64,000 nucleotides of DNA, taken from assembly GCA_041391385.1 (NCBI GenBank), contig JAWKOD010000006.1, positions 1 through 64,000 of the forward strand, read 5' to 3'. Positions 51,265 to 60,649 of this stretch are shown here, piece after piece. The position numbers and the translations under genes are program-made. The notes beneath the pieces were generated by a model. That model was not told the DNA's origin, did no database searches, and saw only the letters and a program-made list of their open reading frames with translations. Within the stretch, counting starts at the first letter, position 1, and every line of letters begins with the position of its first letter. The stretch is from CANIGN01 sp041391385. Lineage in GTDB: Bacteria > Bdellovibrionota > UBA2428.

Positions 51265-51376
51265 TCACGTTGTCCATCTGCAGCACTGTATAATTGGATT
51301 AAGAGAAATTAAGGTCGAAAAACTGTCGCTTTTGTGGAAGGCCTCTAAGCTTTTTACTTAAGGGGGAATTCCGTAG

Positions 51377-52579
51377 ATGTTTAAAATGACTCAAAAGGCG
51401 CTAATAGGTGCATTGGCCTGTGTAGGTTTTTTTGCTTCGGCAGAACAAACGGTAGAGAAAGACTGGACAATCCTTGTGTTTCTTAACGGCAATAACAATC
51501 TTGATTACTTCGGTAAGCAGGACATGAATGAGATGGAGCGAGTGGGCTCCACTGATCGTGTAAATGTAGTAGCGCAGTGGGCGAGCTATGGAAATCGCAA
51601 AACAAAAAGAATCCTTGTTCAAAAAGATGAAGACATGAGCAATGTTACTTCACCCGTTATTCAAGACATGGGTTTAGTCGACATGGGCAGTGTTGATGAA
51701 CTTGTTGCTTTTGCAAAGTGGGGAATGGAAAACTATCCTGCTAAACATTACTTCATCGACATTTGGAACCATGGAAATGGTTGGCAAAAAAATGGGATTC
51801 AAGAAATCTTTAAAGACGTAAGTTACGACGACTTTAGCGGGAATAAAATTACAACTGAGCAACTTGGAACAGCAATGGCTCAAGTTAAAGAGTTTATTGG
51901 ACGCAATGTAGACATTCTTGGCTTTGATGCTTGTCTCATGGCAATGTCTGAAGTGGGCGGTGAAATTGCTGACTCTACTGACTTCTTAATCGGTTCAGAA
52001 GATTTGGAGCCTGGAGATGGCTGGCCTTATGACGACTTTCTTATGAAGTTGAATGAAGGTGCTGTTTATAAAGATCCTAGAGCTTTATCAGCTGATTTGG
52101 TTTCTGCTTATGTAACTTCTTACAGTGGTGGTAGCCAAGGCAATACATCTGTTACTCTTTCAGCACATGATCTTGGAGCTTTAAGAAATATGTATCCTTC
52201 AATTAGCAATCTTGCGACAGCTCTTAATCAAATAGCAGAAACAAATCCTGCTGCTTTGAAAGATGCTATCCGCGGAACTCTTGGTTTTTATGGTTCGGAC
52301 TATAAAGATCTAGGTTCTTTCATTGCTGAACTTCAGACAAGAAATACGGGTATTGATGCCAATGTACTTCAAGCTGTTTCAACTCAGCTCAAGACTGCAG
52401 TCGTGGCTAACCAAGCAACAGGAAACTTTGCACGGGCTCAGGGAATGTCTCTATGGATTCCAGGCTATGCCTCTTCTTCTTGGTCTCGTTATAGTGAGCG
52501 CTATAAGGGCTTTCTTTTTGATCAAGAGACTTCTTGGTCTAAGTGGATTGAAACGTTAGCATCTAAGGACGCTGAGTAA
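51377..52579 (+). CDS. Exported clostripain-like cysteine peptidase (C11 family)
   Basis: 400 residues with a signal peptide (ALIGALACVGFFASA). The clan CD dyad is His132 in FIDIWNHGNGW and Cys186 in DILGFDACLMAMSE, with DWTILVFLNGNNNLD as the first core strand. C11 peptidases cleave after Arg/Lys and often self-activate. Exported, so it acts in the envelope or outside; in predatory relatives such enzymes digest prey. A strong terminator follows. Confidence 0.88.
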   Translation: MFKMTQKALIGALACVGFFASAEQTVEKDWTILVFLNGNNNLDYFGKQDMNEMERVGSTDRVNVVAQWASYGNRKTKRILVQKDEDMSNVTSPVIQDMGLVDMGSVDELVAFAKWGMENYPAKHYFIDIWNHGNGWQKNGIQEIFKDVSYDDFSGNKITTEQLGTAMAQVKEFIGRNVDILGFDACLMAMSEVGGEIADSTDFLIGSEDLEPGDGWPYDDFLMKLNEGAVYKDPRALSADLVSAYVTSYSGGSQGNTSVTLSAHDLGALRNMYPSISNLATALNQIAETNPAALKDAIRGTLGFYGSDYKDLGSFIAELQTRNTGIDANVLQAVSTQLKTAVVANQATGNFARAQGMSLWIPGYASSSWSRYSERYKGFLFDQETSWSKWIETLASKDAE

Positions 52580-52610
52580 CTTCAGTTAAAAGCTTAGTTA
52601 TATATACAAA

Positions 52611-52646
52611 AAAAGCCCCTGGTTTCGCGCCAGGGGCTTTTTTTTT
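52611..52646 (+). terminator. Intrinsic terminator after the C11 peptidase gene
   Basis: AAAAGCCCCTGG (52611-52622) pairs with CCAGGGGCTTTT (52630-52641) around a 7-nt loop, followed by a T-run to 52646. Strong in the plus direction; the A-run on the left makes it potentially bidirectional. Confidence 0.9.
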
Positions 52647-52673
52647 GCTCTTTTAGGCTTAAAAAGTATTTCT

Positions 52674-52688
52674 GGAACAAAGTGTTCC
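52674..52688. promoter_or_regulatory. GGAAC-N5-GTTCC dyad upstream of the TIGR02147 gene
   Basis: A perfect 5-bp inverted repeat with 5-bp spacing, 10 bp before the TTG and 46 bp before the ATG candidate start of the regulator. GTTCC recurs at 52717 and near 52736. A plausible autoregulatory operator. Confidence 0.35.
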
Positions 52689-52697
52689 CCTTTACTC

Positions 52698-53555
52698 TTG
52701 ACGAATGATGCGTTGTTCCGTAAGTTCGCCCCAATGTTCCCATTCAATCAGAGTGACTATAGAGAAGTGTTAAAGGAATACCTGTCTAGACGCTGTGAGC
52801 ATAATCCCAGATACAGTTTAAGGGCACTGGCGAGAGACCTTCAAATGTCTCCATCTCGACTTAGTGAGGCTTTAAACGGTAAAGCGGGAATATCTGCAGC
52901 TTCTGCACGCAAGATAACAGAGCGCTTAGGACTCGGTGCTCAGGAGTCTCAGTATTTCTATTTATTGGTTCAAAAAGAGCATGCCCGATGCCGACATATT
53001 CGAGTTAAAGCTGCTGAAGAGGTTGAAACCTTTAGTGGCATATCTAAAAAAGCTCGAGTCAACATAGACCAATTTCAGGTGGTTTCTGAATGGTATCACA
53101 TGGCTATTTTGGAGGCTTTTTCTCTTCCAGATTATGAGCCGAAATTAGAGTGGTTTGCTGACAAGCTTTCTTTGCCACTTCTAACTGTTGAGCAAGCGTT
53201 TAAGCGTTTATTCAGAATTGGTCTCGTTGAATTAAAGGGAACTTTTTTTCAGCCTGCTGATGCTCAAACAATTTATGAGCGAGATAAGCCCAGTGAAGCA
53301 GTGAGAAACTTTCACAAGCAAATAATTGAGAAATCCCTCAAAGCCCTCGATGAGCAGACTTTTGATGAAAAAGACAATGCTGCTTTAGTAGTTGCTATAG
53401 ATCCCGAAGATCTGCCTCGTTATCGCGAGAAAATTAGAAAATTTTGGGGTGAGCTCAATCAAATGGCTGATTCTAACCCTACAAAAAAGAAAGTCTATGC
53501 ACTTTCTATTTCACTCTTTAATTTAACAGGAAACTTAACAGGAGAAAATAAATGA
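52698..53555 (+). CDS. TIGR02147-family regulator-like protein
   Basis: 285 residues from TTG 52698; ATG 52734 is an alternative and gives MFPFNQSDYREVLKEYL, the usual opening of the family. SLRALARDLQMSPSRLSEAL is a helix-turn-helix, followed by the TIGR02147 body (GLGAQESQYFYLLV, and a second winged-helix-like part PLLTVEQAFKRLFRIGLVE). The family is abundant in Fibrobacter and Bdellovibrio-type genomes and is presumed to control transcription. It overlaps the next exported-protein gene by 4 bp, so that gene is a likely target or partner. Confidence 0.85.
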   Translation: MTNDALFRKFAPMFPFNQSDYREVLKEYLSRRCEHNPRYSLRALARDLQMSPSRLSEALNGKAGISAASARKITERLGLGAQESQYFYLLVQKEHARCRHIRVKAAEEVETFSGISKKARVNIDQFQVVSEWYHMAILEAFSLPDYEPKLEWFADKLSLPLLTVEQAFKRLFRIGLVELKGTFFQPADAQTIYERDKPSEAVRNFHKQIIEKSLKALDEQTFDEKDNAALVVAIDPEDLPRYREKIRKFWGELNQMADSNPTKKKVYALSISLFNLTGNLTGENK

Positions 53556-54106
53556 AAAATTTAGTTATAATTTTGGGATTGATTACACTTGTTGCTTTCG
53601 CAGAAAATAAAGGCGGTGGCGGTGGAGATAAAGGCGGCAGAGGTGTTGGCGGCGGTTACGGCGGACATCTCATAGATATATTCTCAACCATTGCATTTGA
53701 TACGGATAGTGTTGCGGATGAGAGCGGTGTAGAGATTGAAGGACCCACTTCAGCTCAAGACTTTATTGGAGGCTCTTCCGTGAGTGCAACTATTGATACT
53801 CAGGCCATTATTGATTTTGTTGAGAATGGTAACGTTATAGTTGCCGAAGAAGGATCTGTGTTTGTTCCAGTAGGCGTAAGTTATACAATAAGCGATGGGC
53901 AAGTTTACTTGAATAAACGAATTTGGGATGATCGCGCTAAACAAAAACAAGGAATCGAAATAGAAGTTCTTCGCGTTCTATTAAAAGCTACGAATCAAGA
54001 GGATCCCAACGGAGCTGTTTCTAAATTTTACGGTGAAAAAATAATAAGGCTAAATGGCACCAGAACTTTAGAGTTTGAGAGAGACGCTCTTAGCTCAATT
54101 CTTTAA
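53552..54106 (+). CDS. Small exported Gly-rich protein paired with the TIGR02147 gene
   Basis: 184 residues with a signal peptide (LVIILGLITLVAFA), then a Gly-rich segment (NKGGGGGDKGGRGVGGGYGG), then a compact alpha/beta region without a known motif. Its ATG overlaps the regulator stop (ATGA), implying coupled translation. Ends 17 bp inside the convergent aroF gene. The pairing of TIGR02147 genes with small exported proteins suggests a dedicated regulator-effector unit; function unknown. Confidence 0.7.
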   Translation: MKNLVIILGLITLVAFAENKGGGGGDKGGRGVGGGYGGHLIDIFSTIAFDTDSVADESGVEIEGPTSAQDFIGGSSVSATIDTQAIIDFVENGNVIVAEEGSVFVPVGVSYTISDGQVYLNKRIWDDRAKQKQGIEIEVLRVLLKATNQEDPNGAVSKFYGEKIIRLNGTRTLEFERDALSSIL

Positions 54107-54836
54107 ATAGAGCCTGCATACCCATAAAGTTAAGAGCCTGGTCAGCGTCCGAAAGGGCTTGGCTAGGCTCTGCATGAACTTCAATGAGCACTCCATCAGC
54201 ACCTACAGCTTTTGCAGCTTTTGCGAGTGGAAGCACAAGATCGCTGCTGCCAGCAGCATGCGAAGGATCAACAATCACTGGAAATTGAGTTTTGCTTTTA
54301 ATGTATGCAACGGCTGCGAGATCGAGTGTATTTCGAGTAAACGTCTCAAAGGTTCTGATCCCACGTTCACAGAGGATGATTTGATCATTACCTCCTGCCA
54401 AAAGATACTCAGTTGCAAGTAACCATTCTTTGATAAGAGCAGAAAAACCTCTTTTAAGAATCACAGGTTTTCGAGTTTTTCCAAGTTCTTTGAGGAGTTC
54501 GTAGTTGTACATGTTGCGTGTGCCTACTTGGTAGCAATCAACAACTGGGTCAAGTTTTTCGACTTGGCGAGGGTCAGTGATTTCAGACACGAGAGGAAGG
54601 CCGATATGTTGTTTAATTTCTGGGAGCCACGCGATGGCTTCTTCTCTGAGTCCTTGGAATGAATTGGGGTCTGTGCGAAGTTTATAGATTCCTCCCCGTA
54701 AAATCTGAACTCCCAATTCCTTAAGAAACATAGATACTTTGAGGAATTGTTGCTGACTTTCAACAGCGCAAGGGCCAGCGATGATGGCAAAAGTGCCCCC
54801 ACCAATAACCGTAGAACCTATACGAACTGTGCCCAT
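54090..54836 (-). CDS. aroF: 3-deoxy-7-phosphoheptulonate synthase (type I beta)
   Basis: About 248 residues from ATG 54836 (open to 54875). FAIIAGPCAVESQQQFL, LRGGIYKLRTDPNSFQGL, VILKRGFSALIKEWL, CERGIRTFE and PVIVDPSHAAGSS mark the short, unfused type I-beta DAHP synthase. It condenses PEP and erythrose-4-phosphate at the entry of the shikimate pathway, producing the chorismate used by the adjacent menF. Divergent from menF with very little space, so the exact starts of both are uncertain. Confidence 0.9.
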   Translation of the reverse strand: MGTVRIGSTVIGGGTFAIIAGPCAVESQQQFLKVSMFLKELGVQILRGGIYKLRTDPNSFQGLREEAIAWLPEIKQHIGLPLVSEITDPRQVEKLDPVVDCYQVGTRNMYNYELLKELGKTRKPVILKRGFSALIKEWLLATEYLLAGGNDQIILCERGIRTFETFTRNTLDLAAVAYIKSKTQFPVIVDPSHAAGSSDLVLPLAKAAKAVGADGVLIEVHAEPSQALSDADQALNFMGMQALFKELS

Positions 54837-54852
54837 GTGAGAGTCATTTCTC

Positions 54853-55941
54853 GTGCGATTCTTGGACCCAGTCAATGATCCTTTTCAGGGGAGTGAACGA
54901 GGGATATACTTCCCGCAAATGAACTTTGCCATGCTCTCAGATGCCAAGGGCTGCACAGTGGGCTGGGGGGACTTTAAAAAGACTCCCCAAGCACTTAAAA
55001 ATGCCTTTTACATCAATGACTTCGAGCTATCTGATATCACACCTTGGTTTCAATTTGAGAATACAAAACAGCTTTCTTTGAATGAGGCCTTAGATCTTTT
55101 AGAGATGGGCGCAGTCCTCCCTTTTATGAGTGATTTGTATTTGCCTGATTATGAGCAATTTCGACTCGATTATGAGGAGGCACAGTCAGCCTTTGAGGAG
55201 GGTTTCTTTAAAAAAGTACTCCTCGGGGCTACTGAGTGGGCTGCGTTTACGGCAAAGCAAAGCCCTTTGAAGCTTTTAGAGTTAGGTGTTGAAGAAAAAC
55301 TCCAAGAAGGTATGTATTTCTATGCTTATAGCTTAGATGGGCATGGGGCTTGGGGCTTGAGTCCTGAGCTGCTTTTTAAAAAACAATCTGATTCTATAAA
55401 AACGATGGCTTTAGCGGGGACCTTCGCTCAAACAGTTGAAAATCGCCATGCCCCTGAGCATTCAGAAGTTGTAGAGTTTTTTAGAGAACTTGCTGCAAAA
55501 CATAAAATGACAATGAGCTTAGGTGCTCAACAGACTTTGCCTTATGGGAAAATTAAACATTTAAAAAGTGATGTTTCTTTGGGGCAGATTCCTGATTTAA
55601 ATTTAAACGATTGGATTGCTGAATTCCATCCAACTCCTGCTCTAGGTGTTTCGCCCCGTAATAAGGATACACTTAAAGCTATAAAGAAGTTTAGAAGTTC
55701 TTTTCCTAAAAACTTTGGAGCTCCTTTTGGTTTTCAATATGAAGATTATTTTCAAGCTATTGTTGCGATAAGGGGATTCTTCTTTGATCGAGAAAAAGTA
55801 TATAGGCCTATTGGGGTAGGTGTAACAAAATCTTCGAGTTTAGTGGCGGAATGGAAAGAGATTTCTCTGAAGCGTTTTGCGATGGATGAACTTATTGGAG
55901 CATTGATGGATAGGTCTGGAGAAGTTCATGGAATCGCATAA
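54853..55941 (+). CDS. menF: Isochorismate synthase
   Basis: 362 residues from GTG 54853 (ATG 54919 is a realistic alternative leaving room for a promoter). Chorismate-binding fold: KKVLLGATEWAAF, MALAGTFAQ, the HSEVVEFF helix, FHPTPALGVSPR and GAPFGF. It isomerises chorismate to isochorismate, first step of menaquinone synthesis. Short compared with E. coli MenF (431). Overlaps menD by 14 bp. Confidence 0.85.
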   Translation: MRFLDPVNDPFQGSERGIYFPQMNFAMLSDAKGCTVGWGDFKKTPQALKNAFYINDFELSDITPWFQFENTKQLSLNEALDLLEMGAVLPFMSDLYLPDYEQFRLDYEEAQSAFEEGFFKKVLLGATEWAAFTAKQSPLKLLELGVEEKLQEGMYFYAYSLDGHGAWGLSPELLFKKQSDSIKTMALAGTFAQTVENRHAPEHSEVVEFFRELAAKHKMTMSLGAQQTLPYGKIKHLKSDVSLGQIPDLNLNDWIAEFHPTPALGVSPRNKDTLKAIKKFRSSFPKNFGAPFGFQYEDYFQAIVAIRGFFFDREKVYRPIGVGVTKSSSLVAEWKEISLKRFAMDELIGALMDRSGEVHGIA

Positions 55942-57511
55942 CTTAAAAGTTTCAAAAGAGCTTAGTATTTATCTCAAGTATCTTGGGGTTGAATCAGTGG
56001 TTGTTTGTTCTGGGTCAAGAAATGCTCCTCTTGTTTTTACACTAGAGATGACTGACTCGTTTCAAATTTTTCATCATCACGATGAAAGAAGTGCTGCTTT
56101 TTTTGCTTTAGGACTGATTTTTCAAAAGAGAGCCCCGGTTGCCGTTCTCTGTACTTCTGGAACTGCGGCAGCAGAACTTCTTCCAGCTACAATAGAGGCT
56201 TATTATCAAAAGCTGCCGCTCATTTTAATAACAGCAGATCGAATGCCCGAATTTAGAGGAACGGGAGCTCCGCAATCCATAAATCAAGTTGGCCTTTTCA
56301 CGTCTTACGCTAAGACCTTTGATATTCAATCTGTGGGTGACTATTCTTCAACATCAAAAGAAATTCTGGAGTTTCCTTTTCATTTAAATATTTGCCTTGA
56401 AGAGCCACGTTCAGGTGATTGGGAAAAGGTAGTGCTTCCCATCGTAGTGGAAAAACAAAACAAGGTTAAAGCTACCTCTTCACTTGATTCAAGTATCAAA
56501 GAGCAAATTGAAAACTTTGTAGAAACTGCAAGTTCACTTCTTGTGGTTGTTGGGTCAGTCGCTCCAGAGGAGGCTTTGGAACTTTCTCGATTCTTAAAGC
56601 AGTTAGGAGCTCCAATTTTAGCCGATACAACAGCAAATTTGAGCGAAGTTGTTTCTAGCTTAGTTCTTCATTGTGGAGATAAAGTACTTAAAGACTGGAA
56701 ACCCGAAAAAGTCTTGCGTTTTGGGGGTGTTCCATCGTTTCGTTTCTGGAGAGACTTAGAAGAAAATTCTATCGAGCTAATGAACCTTACGACGCTTCCG
56801 TTTAGTGGTCTTGCTCGGAAAACGTGTCATTTCACCTTGAATACCTACGCAGATCTTCAATCTCTTAGCTGCGAAGCTCCTTCGGTGCCTGAAGTCTTTG
56901 AACGAGATAATGTTCTCTGGGAAGCTTTAAATCAACTTCTTAAAAAGTATCCCGAGTCAGAGCTTGCTTATTTAAGGCTTTTGTCAAAAAAAATACCATC
57001 CGAGGCAGTGCTCTATTTGGGAAATAGCTTAGCCATTCGAGAATGGAACTTAGTGAATGCGCAATCGCATCAAAGCTATGCGAATCGAGGTGCTAATGGG
57101 ATCGATGGGCAGGTCTCAACATTTTTAGGATTAGCAGACATTGTTCCCGAAGCTTGGGCTATATTGGGAGATCAAACAGCGCTCTATGACTTAAACGCTT
57201 TAGCTGTTTCGAATCAGAGGAGCCGTTCTTTGCTAAAAGCAAAACGTCGGATTGTAGTTGTGAACAATGGAGGTGGTAAGATTTTTTCTCATTTAAATTA
57301 TTCGTCATCTCTTAGTTCTCAGCAGCGAAAACTAATAGAGAATCAGCACCGCTGGGAGTTTAGAGGCTGGGCAGAGATGTTTGCTTGGGGTTATGAGGCC
57401 TTCACTCAAGGAGCTGTTGCTTTTAATTCAGATATCGATGATCTTGTTTTAGAAGTTTTCCCTAATCCATCACAAACTCAACATTTTTGGTCGGAGTGGC
57501 GCAAGGTATGA
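55928..57511 (+). CDS. menD: SEPHCHC synthase
   Basis: 527 residues, a ThDP-dependent enzyme. CSGSRNAPLVF and HHHDERSAAFFALG (cofactor-activating Glu region) are typical of MenD, with LCTSGTAAAELLPA and LILITADRMPEFRGTGAPQSINQ. The C-terminal ThDP domain has ANRGANGIDGQVST and VVNNGGGKIF. It adds 2-oxoglutarate to isochorismate. ATGA overlap with menH. Confidence 0.93.
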   Translation: MESHNLKVSKELSIYLKYLGVESVVVCSGSRNAPLVFTLEMTDSFQIFHHHDERSAAFFALGLIFQKRAPVAVLCTSGTAAAELLPATIEAYYQKLPLILITADRMPEFRGTGAPQSINQVGLFTSYAKTFDIQSVGDYSSTSKEILEFPFHLNICLEEPRSGDWEKVVLPIVVEKQNKVKATSSLDSSIKEQIENFVETASSLLVVVGSVAPEEALELSRFLKQLGAPILADTTANLSEVVSSLVLHCGDKVLKDWKPEKVLRFGGVPSFRFWRDLEENSIELMNLTTLPFSGLARKTCHFTLNTYADLQSLSCEAPSVPEVFERDNVLWEALNQLLKKYPESELAYLRLLSKKIPSEAVLYLGNSLAIREWNLVNAQSHQSYANRGANGIDGQVSTFLGLADIVPEAWAILGDQTALYDLNALAVSNQRSRSLLKAKRRIVVVNNGGGKIFSHLNYSSSLSSQQRKLIENQHRWEFRGWAEMFAWGYEAFTQGAVAFNSDIDDLVLEVFPNPSQTQHFWSEWRKV

Positions 57512-58185
57512 TGGATTCTTTGAAGAAGAAGATGTTCTTTCACGGGAATTTTGAATCAGCTGCAGACTGGGCTTTTTTAAGCGAAGAGTGGAGTATTTTT
57601 CCTCTCTGGGATTTTTTAAAAAAAGAAAACTTCAACTCTTGGGATGAAGTAATATTGGCACTTAAAGAGCTTTTAATGAAAGCAGATGTTTCTGAAGTTG
57701 CGGGATATTCTCTGGGAGGACGTTTGCTTTTGGGTCTCATTGATAAAGGCTTCAAGGTAAAGTCATATGAGTTTTTTTCAACTCATCCTGGTTTGACATC
57801 TGAAGATAGCAAAAATGCACGCATATGGAGCGATCTAAAATGGAAGGAAAAAGTTCTTAACTCTGATTGGACTGAGCTTCATCGAGAGTGGAATTCTCAA
57901 GAAATTTTTGTAAACTCCTTTAAGCCTTACGACACGTTTAAAGGCCTTGAACAGTATCGTTCAGAAATTGCTCAGGCGTTTGATGTTTTAAGCTTAGGTC
58001 GTATGCCTGACTTTCAAGCGATCAAGTTTCCAAAGGATGCAAAAGTTCAATGGGTTTGCGGTCAGCATGATCATAAGTTCAGAGCTCTTGGAGAGTCATT
58101 TTGTAAACAACATCCGAAGATCAATTATCTTTTGGCCTTTAATCAGAGCCACCGAATGCCTTTGTTTATTAAAGACGTTCTTTAG
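57508..58185 (+). CDS. menH: SHCHC synthase-like alpha/beta hydrolase
   Basis: About 225 residues from ATG 57508, which overlaps the menD stop as ATGA. Motifs: FFHGNFESAADW (oxyanion loop), GYSLGGRLLLGL (nucleophile elbow), a late Asp in VCGQHDHKFRAL and His in FNQSHRMPLF. Position directly after menD and length support MenH, which eliminates pyruvate from SEPHCHC. Convergent overlap of 17 bp with the next gene. Confidence 0.78.
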   Translation: MMDSLKKKMFFHGNFESAADWAFLSEEWSIFPLWDFLKKENFNSWDEVILALKELLMKADVSEVAGYSLGGRLLLGLIDKGFKVKSYEFFSTHPGLTSEDSKNARIWSDLKWKEKVLNSDWTELHREWNSQEIFVNSFKPYDTFKGLEQYRSEIAQAFDVLSLGRMPDFQAIKFPKDAKVQWVCGQHDHKFRALGESFCKQHPKINYLLAFNQSHRMPLFIKDVL

Positions 58186-59209
58186 GTCTCAGTTCCAGTA
58201 GGCTAGCAGGAAGCTGTTGAAGAACCCACTTTTCGAGCTGCTTCTTATTTTTTTGATATTGAATGCCCAAGTAGATAATCAAAAGACCAAATAAAGCTAA
58301 AACAATCGGAAAGCTGAAGGAGTCTTTAAAGACTTTATGGGCTAAGTGTCCCAAGTATCCCATAACCCCCATTGATCCAAGAATAATAAATATTCTTCGA
58401 CTTAAGAAAACCGACAGGAAAATAAAAAATAAATTTATAAGACAGTATATGAGTTTATTTAACTCGCTCTCTGAACTCATAGAAGAGAGGCCTCCCCAAA
58501 GCGTAAGTGCTCCCACAATATAGCACCAGAAGGCAAAGTCTTCTTTTGTGCGTCGATCTATGAAATAACTCACAAGGCTGAGACAAAGACCAAAGTAGAG
58601 AGAGACCCATTTTCTGCTATCCCAAGTCGCATATTCTGAGCCCATGATCATGGGTGCTAGATCCATAGATAAGTACCAAAGCGCAAGAGCTGCTGGAAAA
58701 GTAATAAAAGGATAGCGAAAGTATTTTAAAACAAGAGTCGCTACACCTATTGTAGCGAGTTCCATGAATATCCAGTTTCCTCGTATGTAGACGTGGTAGT
58801 CAGCATACGAAGTCGGACTCCCGGTCGAAGGCCAGTACCCTAAAGCCTTTTGAATACCGTAAACAAAGAGGGGCGTAATAGAGACAGCTGCCGTGATAAG
58901 TATACCTGCAGGTATTTTAAACTTAGAGTCTTCCCAGAGTTTTTTTCCGATAAGAAAAAAACTAATGCCCATAAAAAGTGAAATGAGGGCAATGCCTATT
59001 CCACCAAAATGCTCCCAGGCCTTAACCATAAACCAAGACATAGCACCAATGACTATGAGTCCGCCGAGATAATAGATAACATGACCGAGGCTAAACTGGG
59101 ACTTGCTTTCGTTTCGAAGTCCGAGAAAATCCCATAACTTTAAAGACTGATCTGCAGAAATGATATTTTCCCTTACAGCACTTTGTAAATCTTCTGGGCT
59201 TATCTTCAT
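58169..59209 (-). CDS. DUF2157-like multi-pass membrane protein
   Basis: 346 residues. A soluble helical N-terminus (about 40 residues, MKISPEDLQSAVRENIIS) precedes 10 or so membrane helices, the layout of DUF2157 proteins. Ends in a basic tail. No catalytic motif. It interrupts the two men gene groups on the opposite strand. Function unknown. Confidence 0.6.
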   Translation of the reverse strand: MKISPEDLQSAVRENIISADQSLKLWDFLGLRNESKSQFSLGHVIYYLGGLIVIGAMSWFMVKAWEHFGGIGIALISLFMGISFFLIGKKLWEDSKFKIPAGILITAAVSITPLFVYGIQKALGYWPSTGSPTSYADYHVYIRGNWIFMELATIGVATLVLKYFRYPFITFPAALALWYLSMDLAPMIMGSEYATWDSRKWVSLYFGLCLSLVSYFIDRRTKEDFAFWCYIVGALTLWGGLSSMSSESELNKLIYCLINLFFIFLSVFLSRRIFIILGSMGVMGYLGHLAHKVFKDSFSFPIVLALFGLLIIYLGIQYQKNKKQLEKWVLQQLPASLLELRPKERL

Positions 59210-59243
59210 AAACTTAGTGTAGCCGAAGTTTGGGATAATTTAG

Positions 59244-59666
59244 TTAAACGACTTTGTCTTTTTCAACATCATTAAAGAAATCTCTAAAGACGTGAGTAAA
59301 GTGACTTCTAAAGTAGAAAATTAGAAAAACTTCCAGAACAAAGACACTATATCCAAGGATAGCGTCGGCTCCCGAACTAAGTAGCACATGAAAAAGAACA
59401 ATGCCGAGAGTGATGGGGGCAAGAATGAAAAGTGCTAAGGGGCCAAAATATCCAAAAATCAGCATTAAGCCACATAGTAGTTCAGTGATTTTAAGTACAG
59501 GCCACACATAGCCAAATGATTTTAAGTTTTCAATAAAGCTCGCACCTTCAGGTGAGTAGTCGATTGGGAAAATTCGATAGACGAAATTTATCCCTGATAC
59601 ACAGAAAATAATGCCCAGACTAATCCGAGCTATTTGTGGCAGATGCGTTTTCAAAAACTTCGTCAT
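59244..59666 (-). CDS. DoxX-family membrane protein
   Basis: 140 residues, four membrane helices. The opening ARISLGIIFCVSGINFVYRIFP and the middle PVLKITELLCGLMLIFGYFGPLAL match the DoxX/DoxD fold. Members are linked to quinone-related redox or stress responses; the surrounding menaquinone genes make such a role plausible. Probably cotranscribed with the DUF2157 gene 34 bp downstream. Confidence 0.72.
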   Translation of the reverse strand: MTKFLKTHLPQIARISLGIIFCVSGINFVYRIFPIDYSPEGASFIENLKSFGYVWPVLKITELLCGLMLIFGYFGPLALFILAPITLGIVLFHVLLSSGADAILGYSVFVLEVFLIFYFRSHFTHVFRDFFNDVEKDKVV

Positions 59667-59821
59667 AATGGCTTCAGTATCGCAAATCGAAAGAAAGCCT
59701 TGCTAAGATGAAGATGAAGTTTGTCTCATCCCTGTCTTTTAAAAGTGTCAAAATCCCTTTGAATTTCCAGTATTTTGGAGTCTATAGCTCTGACTTGAGT
59801 TAGAGGGCCTCTGAGGCTAGT

Positions 59822-60649
59822 TTGAGGGGCATGAATTCATGGATAAAAATCAAAGATTTTGAAGATATTTTACTCGAAAAGTCCGAAGACGGTATCGGGA
59901 AAGTAACGATCAACCGCCCTGAAGTGCGAAATGCTTTTAGACCTCAGACAACAAAAGAGCTTATCGAAGCTTTTGATCTTTTAAGAGACGACCCCGACGT
60001 AGGTGTGGTGATTCTTACTGGACAAGGTAAGGATGCTTTTTGCTCTGGTGGAGATCAAAAAGTACGGGGTTATGCGGGATACGTTGGAAATGATGGAGTG
60101 CCAAGACTTAATGTTTTGGATCTTCAAAAGAGAATCAGATCTCTTCCTAAACCCGTGATCGCAATGGTAGCAGGATACGCAATTGGTGGTGGACATGTCT
60201 TGCATGTCGTTTGTGATTTAACTATTGCTGGAGACAATGCGCGCTTTGGTCAAACGGGCCCTAAGGTTGGATCTTTTGATGGCGGTCTTGGCGCTTCTTA
60301 TTTAGCGCGAATCATTGGTCAGAAAAAAGCGCGTGAGATTTGGTATCTTTGCCGTCAGTACGGAGCGCAAGAAGCTTTGGAGATGGGACTCGTGAATGCT
60401 GTATTTCCTGTGGATAAACTTGAAGAGGAAACTCTAAAATGGGCGCGCGAAATTTTACAACATTCTCCAATAGCTCTTCGTTGTTTAAAGTCAGCACTCA
60501 ATGCTGATTGTGACGGACAGATTGGACTCTTGGACTTTGCAGGCAATGCAACTTTGCTTTATTACATGAGTGAAGAAGCACAAGAGGGACGCAATTCTTT
60601 TGTAGAAAAAAGAAAACCTGATTTTTCTAAATTTAAGAGACTTCCTTAG
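59822..60649 (+). CDS. menB: 1,4-dihydroxy-2-naphthoyl-CoA synthase
   Basis: 275 residues from TTG 59822 (GAGG five bases upstream); ATG 59831 is the alternative. Crotonase fold: DAFCSGGDQKVRG (oxyanion loop), VAGYAIGGGHVLHVVCDLTIA, RFGQTGPKVGSFDGG and GLVNAVFP are MenB hallmarks. It closes the second ring from o-succinylbenzoyl-CoA. First of a four-gene men run; menA begins directly after its stop. Confidence 0.93.
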   Translation: MRGMNSWIKIKDFEDILLEKSEDGIGKVTINRPEVRNAFRPQTTKELIEAFDLLRDDPDVGVVILTGQGKDAFCSGGDQKVRGYAGYVGNDGVPRLNVLDLQKRIRSLPKPVIAMVAGYAIGGGHVLHVVCDLTIAGDNARFGQTGPKVGSFDGGLGASYLARIIGQKKAREIWYLCRQYGAQEALEMGLVNAVFPVDKLEEETLKWAREILQHSPIALRCLKSALNADCDGQIGLLDFAGNATLLYYMSEEAQEGRNSFVEKRKPDFSKFKRLP

